Part shown: one piece after another, positions 58,899 to 64,000 of the stretch
Layout of the letters: every line of letters starts with the position of its first letter
Numbering within the stretch: the first letter of the stretch is position 1
Assembly (NCBI GenBank): GCA_963971425.1
Contig: OZ020521.1
Span: 6,279,519-6,343,518 of the forward strand
Direction: 5' to 3'
DNA length: 64,000 nt
Origin: Bryoerythrophyllum caledonicum
Taxonomy: Eukaryota > Streptophyta > Bryopsida > Pottiales > Pottiaceae
The notes under the pieces: model-generated
The model's database searches: none
Seen by the model: only the letters and a program-made list of their open reading frames with translations
What the model was told of the DNA's origin: nothing
Translations under genes and position numbers: made by a program

Positions 58899-59600
58899 AG
58901 AATGACATTACAACAGCTAGTCATAGCATCCTTTAATGTCAGGGCCCTAGGACAAGGCATTAGTGGAGTGTGGAAGAGGTGTAAACTTAAGAACTTTTTG
59001 GCCCAAGCCAACCCGCAGCCAGCAGTAATCTTGATCAAAGAACACCACTTCGGGGAAGGAGAGTGTTTGAAGTTGACTAAACAACTAGATTTCAAATGCG
59101 GGCTTAGTTTGTGGAATGCGGCGAACTATTCGGTGGTAGGGGGGCGTTTTAAAGGAGGAAGAGGTATTCTATTAGGATGGAAGCTAGCTCCATCCGTGGT
59201 GGATTCCAAGGTGGTGTTGGAGAGCCGGGTTTAGTTTGTGGTGCTGGAAATTGATGGATCTAGGTATCAAATTCCCAACGTCTATGCACCAAACCATACG
59301 GGGGGAGAGCTCAACTATGGAATCCGCTCGCGTCCTACCCCTTCCCGTCGGCGAACTGGATAATGGCCACGGACTTCAGCATGGTGGAGTTTGAAGAGGA
59401 CAATAGTCCAAATTATTTTGAGCAGTCTATGGGAGAGGGGGCAGAGCGTGTGGTCAAATTTTGTGCTCTCGCTGGGAGTGGAGGATGTTTTTTTGACAAG
59501 GAATTTTCGAGTGCTGGGAAAGAAAAGGGACACTTGGACGAGGCGTAAACCCAAGCCTCAATGGTCCCGGATAGATAGGTTTTATGCCAACGCAATTATA
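58899..59600 (+). pseudogene. LINE AP-type endonuclease, broken
   Basis: Nicks target DNA to prime reverse transcription. Motifs in order: IASFNVRALGQG (Asn of motif I), ILIKEHHFGEGE (catalytic Glu region), GGRGILLGWK, a stop at 59232, then FVVLEIDG and IPNVYAPN in the same frame, MATDFSMVEFEEDNS (degraded GDFN) and WSRIDRFY in a different frame. The order fits the plant L1 endonuclease; the frame changes show it is dead. Confidence 0.78.
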
Positions 59601-60348
59601 TAAGAACTTGGTGGGAGATGTGGAACGTGGTAGACAAGGCCTTACCTCTTGGACCACTCACCAATATTCCTACAAGTTAATCTAAAATCGTTTTTCAGAG
59701 CGACCAAGGTGGTATATCTCAATCGCGCGCTACTCAAAGAGGAGGAGAGGAGGGTCCAATTGGCACAGGCCTGGCAGAGAGTGGTGGCAGGATCGGATTC
59801 CCAAGCTTCAGGGTAGCAATGGGTTCTAGGACTTGCAGCACTTGAGAAGGAAGCGACAACAATCTCCAGTTTTTGGAGCAAGGAAGGGCGGAGGTTATAT
59901 CATGAGGAGTTTGCGGCAGTACAAGATGCGGAGGAGAGGCTTCGGTTAGATTGGGAAGATGATGAGACGTGGGACCAATTGAATTTGGTTCAGCAAATTT
60001 TGGAGGCGGTCCGGATGGGAAAAATGGAGTGGAAGAAGATGAAATTAGGAGCCACTTGGGCAAGGTTTTGGGATAAATGCACCCGGGAATTCTTCAGTTT
60101 CCACAACTCATTAAATCCAAAGACTAGGATCAGGGAACTGTTAGACGACAGACGTTCAGTAAGGTCGTACAGGGTTGTTCGGCCGTCCGTCCGTCCGGTA
60201 GTGTCCGTCCGTTCGGCTGTCCGTCCGGTAGAGGCTGCTGTCCGTCCGATAAGGGTCAACCCTAGTTTGACCATGAGTCGAGGTAAATCAATTTACCCAC
60301 TGCCACGAAGGCGACTACGTGGCTGACACGTCGTCAACAGGGCCGCGC

Positions 60349-60548
60349 NNNNNNNNNNNNNNNNNNNNNNNNNNNNNNNNNNNNNNNNNNNNNNNNNNNN
60401 NNNNNNNNNNNNNNNNNNNNNNNNNNNNNNNNNNNNNNNNNNNNNNNNNNNNNNNNNNNNNNNNNNNNNNNNNNNNNNNNNNNNNNNNNNNNNNNNNNNN
60501 NNNNNNNNNNNNNNNNNNNNNNNNNNNNNNNNNNNNNNNNNNNNNNNN
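60349..60548. other. Assembly gap (200 N)
   Basis: Exactly 200 N inside the hAT element, likely a placeholder of unknown length. Confidence 0.99.
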
Positions 60549-60964
60549 GATGTTTTAAAACATTATAGTGTTTGACTACTTTCCTTGAACATTTCAAAAA
60601 TATTGATTGTTTACGATTTTTTTGTACACAAATCAAATTTTCAGTACATGCTCATAGATTTCTGGAAGATAGAAGTCAAATCATTTGAGCCAACCAAATA
60701 AATTCACTAAATTGTAATAGTGCCAAAATTGTAGTAATATATTGTAACACAGAAAAAATTGCCATATACAAACCTAATCTACCCACTTTATGCAATTTTT
60801 ACTTTTATAGAATTCATGGAAATTGCAAATTAATAATTTTATGTAGATGACCCATCGTGTAAACTTGATTGAAGTTGACATTGGCATTTCTACATGTCGG
60901 AAATGGAATTTTGGAAATTAGAGTATGTGAAGTTCTCTCCACTAGGTAGGTGCTTGATCCAGAA

Positions 60965-62200
60965 TGTATACGCCCGACCCTGCTCGAACGCGCCAGAACC
61001 AGCCTCGTCGCGTACGCGCGCAACCCCATCTCGAATGCGCGCAGCCCCCTCGCATACGCGTGCAACCCTCTCGCGTACGCGCGCACGGCCCCACATTGTG
61101 CGCGCCCGACCACATAGAGTACGCCCGCGGTCCTCCTTGTGCGCGCCCGACCCCAGATGCTCCGACTCCAGCACTATAAAAGAACCATATGTGGACACGA
61201 GGGTACTACAAGTTAAAACTACATTTAGTGGTGTGGTGATTGCATGGTACAATAGTACCGTGGCTTAAAATATGTATTTGGAGTTGAGAGTGCCCATTCA
61301 TGAAGGCACCACATTGAAATAAATAATTTTAAGGTTGGACCACCCTTGTACAATTGTATTCTTTCAAATTCTTTCTACCTCAGCCCTTTAAAGGCGCAAA
61401 CGCTCCCCACAAGCGCGCGCCCGATAGGCAGGTGCGCGCGCGATCCACAACGGTATGCGCCAGGCCCGTAACATTGCGCGCCCGGCCCCTAACAGTATGC
61501 GCCCGACCTTGACGGTACGCGCCCGGCCCTAATATGCACGCGCTCGGCCTTGAGGGATACGCGCCCGGCCCTGAGTCGTACGCGACCAGCCCTGACGCGT
61601 AAGCGCCCGACCCTAATATGCACGCGCCCGGCCTTGAGTGGTACGCGCCTGGCCCTGATATGTACGCGCCCGGCCTTGAGGGGTACGCGCCCGGCCCTGA
61701 TATGTACGCGCCCGGCCTTAAGGGGTACGCGCCCGACCCTGAGTGGTACGCGCCCGACCCTGATATGCACGCGCCCGGCTTTAAGTGGTACGCGCGCGGC
61801 CTTGATGCGTACGCGCTCGACCCTGATATGTACGCGCCCGACTTTTAGGGGTACGCGCCCGGCCCTGACGCATACGCGCCCGGCCATGATATGCACGTGC
61901 CCGGCCTTGAGGGGTACGCGCCCGGCCCTGAGTGGTACGCGTCCGGCCCTGACGTGTACGCGCCCGACCCTGATATGCACGCGCCCGGCCCTGAGTGGTA
62001 CGCGCTCGACCCTGATATGCACGCGCCCGGCCTTTAGGGGTACGCGCCCGGCCCTGAGTGGTACGCGCCCTGCTCTGACGCGTACTCGCCTGACCCTGAT
62101 ATGCACGCACCCGGCCCTGAGGGGTACGCGCCCGGTCGAGATTGGTATGCGCCCGACCCCAAATGCTGCGCGCGAGGTCCGAAGGCACGCGCCCGCCTCT
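60965..62200. repeat. CpG-rich 21-bp minisatellite inside the hAT element
   Basis: From about 61500 to 62110 the sequence is nearly all 21-bp units such as TACGCGCCCGGCCCTGATAT plus one base, with alternating variants (CTGAGTGG, TTGAGGGG, CTGATATG, CTGACGCG). Around 60965-61160 and 61400-61500 are less regular relatives (GCGTACGCGCGCAACC). As 21 is a multiple of three and the units lack stops, several frames stay open on both strands (for example 61489-62106 minus, 61550-62203 plus). They encode only 7-residue repeats such as YAPGPEW and are not genes. Confidence 0.93.
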
Positions 62201-62406
62201 TGATGTGACGTGGAAAGCCGTCTGACGTGTCATGCACACGTGTTTTACTAGAGGGTAAGTTGAAAATTTGATTTAGGGTTTGTAATTTTTTTTTGCACAC
62301 AACTGTCCGCCAAAAAGTGTTGTCCGTCTTGTCCGTCCGTCCTACTGTTCGTCCGTCCGCTATCTTTGGGCCCCTGTCCGTCTATGTAGACAACCCTGAG
62401 GTCGTA

Positions 62407-62851
62407 GGAAGAGATTCTGGAATTTGCGCAGGGATTCTACAAACAGCTCTATAAGCAGGATCCCATATCGGAGGGATGTGTTAGGGCTAGGGAGATCAGT
62501 CTCCGTAGTGTCAAGCGGGTGGTTACCCCGACACAGAACGCGTATTTGCTTAGACCATTCTCCAACGAGGAATTGGAGGAGGCTCTTAAAATCCTCCCGA
62601 ACTTCAAGGCGGCGGGAGTCGATGGGATCCCCTCGGAGGTCTTGAAAGAATGTTGGGAGGAGTTAGGGGAGAAGTTCCAAGAGCAGATGAAGGGAATCCT
62701 GGAAACAGGGGCGCTGCATCACAGTCTCAACACTAGGCTACAATCTTTGGTGCCCAATGGAGGCACGCAAACACAATTGTCCAACTACCGTTCGATATCA
62801 ATGTTGCAGTCGACATACAACACTACGGGAAATCGGCCTATAAATGACTAG
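62407..62851 (+). pseudogene. LINE reverse transcriptase, N-terminal fragment
   Basis: Begins with the tail of the connector (GFYKQLYKQDPISEG), then the start of the RT domain: LLRPFSNEELEEALKILPNF, KAAGVDGIPSEVLKECWEEL and LVPNGGTQTQLSNYRSISML, the L1 pattern of fingers motifs 0-2. Similarity is lost near 62815 and a stop occurs at 62849. The palm with its catalytic Asp residues is absent from the window. Confidence 0.85.
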
Positions 62852-63040
62852 CCAGAAAACAATTACTACAGAATTACTCAGGATCTGCAGACGCTGCCCG
62901 GATCTAGCCAGTTAGCTGCCCTAGACATTTTACAGTAATTTAAGTTTTTGCGGGCACAGAGGTGATGAAAACCATGTGACGGCCGACATCGTTCATATCG
63001 TCATCCCAATGTTTTCATCCATGCTTCATCTAGTAGTGTT

Positions 63041-64000
63041 GATGTGGCAAGAAGGTGACTGACTAGGGTTGTACCTTAGTGATTGATTAGTGATACGTTT
63101 GAAAAGAATTACTCTGTCACTAGAAAATAACTAGCTAAAGTAATATATCTTAGAACTCAAAAATAACTCATGGATATTTTTAGAAAATTGTTGAAGTAGA
63201 TGGATGTCTACTTCTGTTGGACATTGATGATGTGGCAAATAGGTGATGACTTGGATTGTATTCCAATAATTCCTCAGTAATACATTCGGCACAAATCACT
63301 GCGTCACTAAAAAATTACTTGGTGCAGTAATATATTTTATAACTAAAAAATAACTCAGGGATATTTTTTAGAAAATTGCTCACATAGATGGATGTCTACT
63401 TCTGTCCGACATTGCTGATGTGGCAAATAGGCGATGACTTGGATTGTATTCTAGTAATTCTTTAGTAATACATTGACACAAATTACTATGTCGCTGGAAT
63501 ATAACTTGGCACAATTATATATTGTATAACTCAAAAATAACTCATGGGTATTTAAAAAAAATTGTAGACGTGTATGGATGTCTACTTCCATTTGGCACTA
63601 GTGATGTGGGAAGTAGGTGGTGACTTGGATTGTATTCCAGTAATTCCTTGGTAATACATTTCGCACAAATCACTCCATCATCGGGAAATAACTTGGCAGA
63701 GTAATATATTTTATAACTGAAAAATTACTAGTGGATAATTTTTTATAAACTGCTCACATGGATGAATGCCCATTTCCACTTGACATTTTTGATGTAGCAA
63801 TTAGGGGTGATTTGGATTGTATGCTAGTAATTCTTCAGTGATACATTTGAGACATATTACTGCATCACTAGATAATTACTCAACACATTAATATATTTTA
63901 TAACTTCCAATTAAAACGTTGACACTTTAGACATTTTGCTGATGTGGATGGATGTAGGGTTTTTTCAGATACTGCTGACTTGAATTATGTCTAAGTCATT
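63041..64000. repeat. 188-bp tandem satellite-like array, continues past the window
   Basis: GATGTGGCAA-type landmarks occur at 63041, 63229, 63417, 63603 and 63791 (spacings 188, 188, 186, 188). Each is followed by GATGACTTGGATTGTAT, a TAATACATT block, TAATATATTTTATAACT and GGATGTCTACTTC. Units are diverged by substitutions. Related sequence (AATTACT...AATTACTCAGG) begins near 62860. No coding potential. Confidence 0.9.

Larger units (their letters stand above)
60170..62398. mobile_element. Non-autonomous hAT element inserted in the LINE
   Basis: The ends CAGGGTTGT (60170) and ACAACCCTG (to 62398) are flanked by a perfect 8-bp duplication AGGTCGTA (60162-60169, 62399-62406), the hAT pattern. 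Subterminal GTCCGTCCGTCC strings occur at both ends (60185-60250, 62300-62385). No transposase frame is seen in the assembled part (200 N are unknown). The interior is AT-rich at 60550-60900 and then CpG-rich tandem repeats to about 62200. Skipping the element joins the LINE connector to GFYKQLYKQ and RT in one frame apart from one TAG, which confirms the insertion. Confidence 0.92.
55840..62851 (+). mobile_element. L1-like LINE, degenerate, split by a hAT insertion
   Basis: Order of parts: ORF1 with DUF4283-like domain and zinc knuckle (56020-56870), a long charged linker (57050-58180), AP-type endonuclease (58899-59600), connector (59690-60160, with LNRALLKEEER and NPKTRIRELLDDRR), then after the hAT element the start of reverse transcriptase (62407-62851). 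The RT part stops before the catalytic YxDD box, and no poly(A) tail is seen, so the 3' half is missing. Stops and frameshifts occur throughout. Its GC-rich codon usage contrasts with the AT-rich surroundings. The 5' limit is approximate. Confidence 0.85.

Noticed and set aside
61489..62239. Long open frames on both strands with 7-residue repeats
   Set aside because: A 21-bp stop-free minisatellite keeps many frames open. Frames overlap on both strands and lie inside a hAT element.

Overview
This is a window of plant nuclear DNA. It holds four protein genes with short spliceosomal introns, GC-rich exons, and about 50 kb of AT-rich, transposon-dominated DNA between them. The gene families fit a streptophyte: an NRT2 nitrate transporter, two NAR2/NRT3 partner proteins and an atypical two-domain E2F (DEL type). 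Long Tc1-type DD34E elements and a LINE with an RNase H and zinc-binding tail are not typical of flowering plants. I favour a non-seed plant or close relative but cannot name the species. Two 200-N assembly gaps lie at 30703-30902 and 60349-60548.

Left part (1-19 kb): a nitrate-uptake gene group. An NRT2 gene (minus strand, three exons seen, 3' end cut off by the window edge) starts at 1421 and runs off to the left. Two tandem NAR2/NRT3 genes (plus strand, 15252-16030 and 17806-18534) point away from it. NAR2 is the obligate partner of NRT2 in high-affinity nitrate uptake, so both halves of a two-component transporter sit within 18.5 kb. The 13 kb between them holds a complete-looking but decayed 4.4 kb PIF/Harbinger transposon (4381-8818), a Harbinger-type MITE with perfect TAA target duplications (9536-10404), foldback DNA, and a compact 104-nt stem-loop just upstream of the first NAR2 promoter. 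The NAR2 duplication includes promoter boxes, a 5'-UTR intron and the 3' UTR.

Middle (19-48 kb): no host gene that I can support. It holds a decayed DUF7869-like (GHTxEDIDQ) gene, several MITEs, Helitron-like elements, a LINE tail interrupted by a Tc1-type element, a probable LTR fragment, a G-rich minisatellite, and a 3 kb degenerate array of about 60-bp units. A second Tc1-type element at 41694-44496 carries a nearly intact transposase (DD34E) spoiled by one stop codon. Both Tc1 elements have very long terminal inverted repeats built from tandem units of about 185 bp.

Right part (48-64 kb): an atypical E2F/DEL cell-cycle repressor (49926-53468, ten coding exons, 662 aa). It is followed by three copies of a GGTA-ended MITE and a LINE (L1-like, DUF4283 ORF1, endonuclease, RT). 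The LINE is split by a 2.2 kb non-autonomous hAT element (60170-62398) with a perfect 8-bp target duplication and an internal CpG-rich 21-bp minisatellite. The window ends inside a satellite-like array of 188-bp units.
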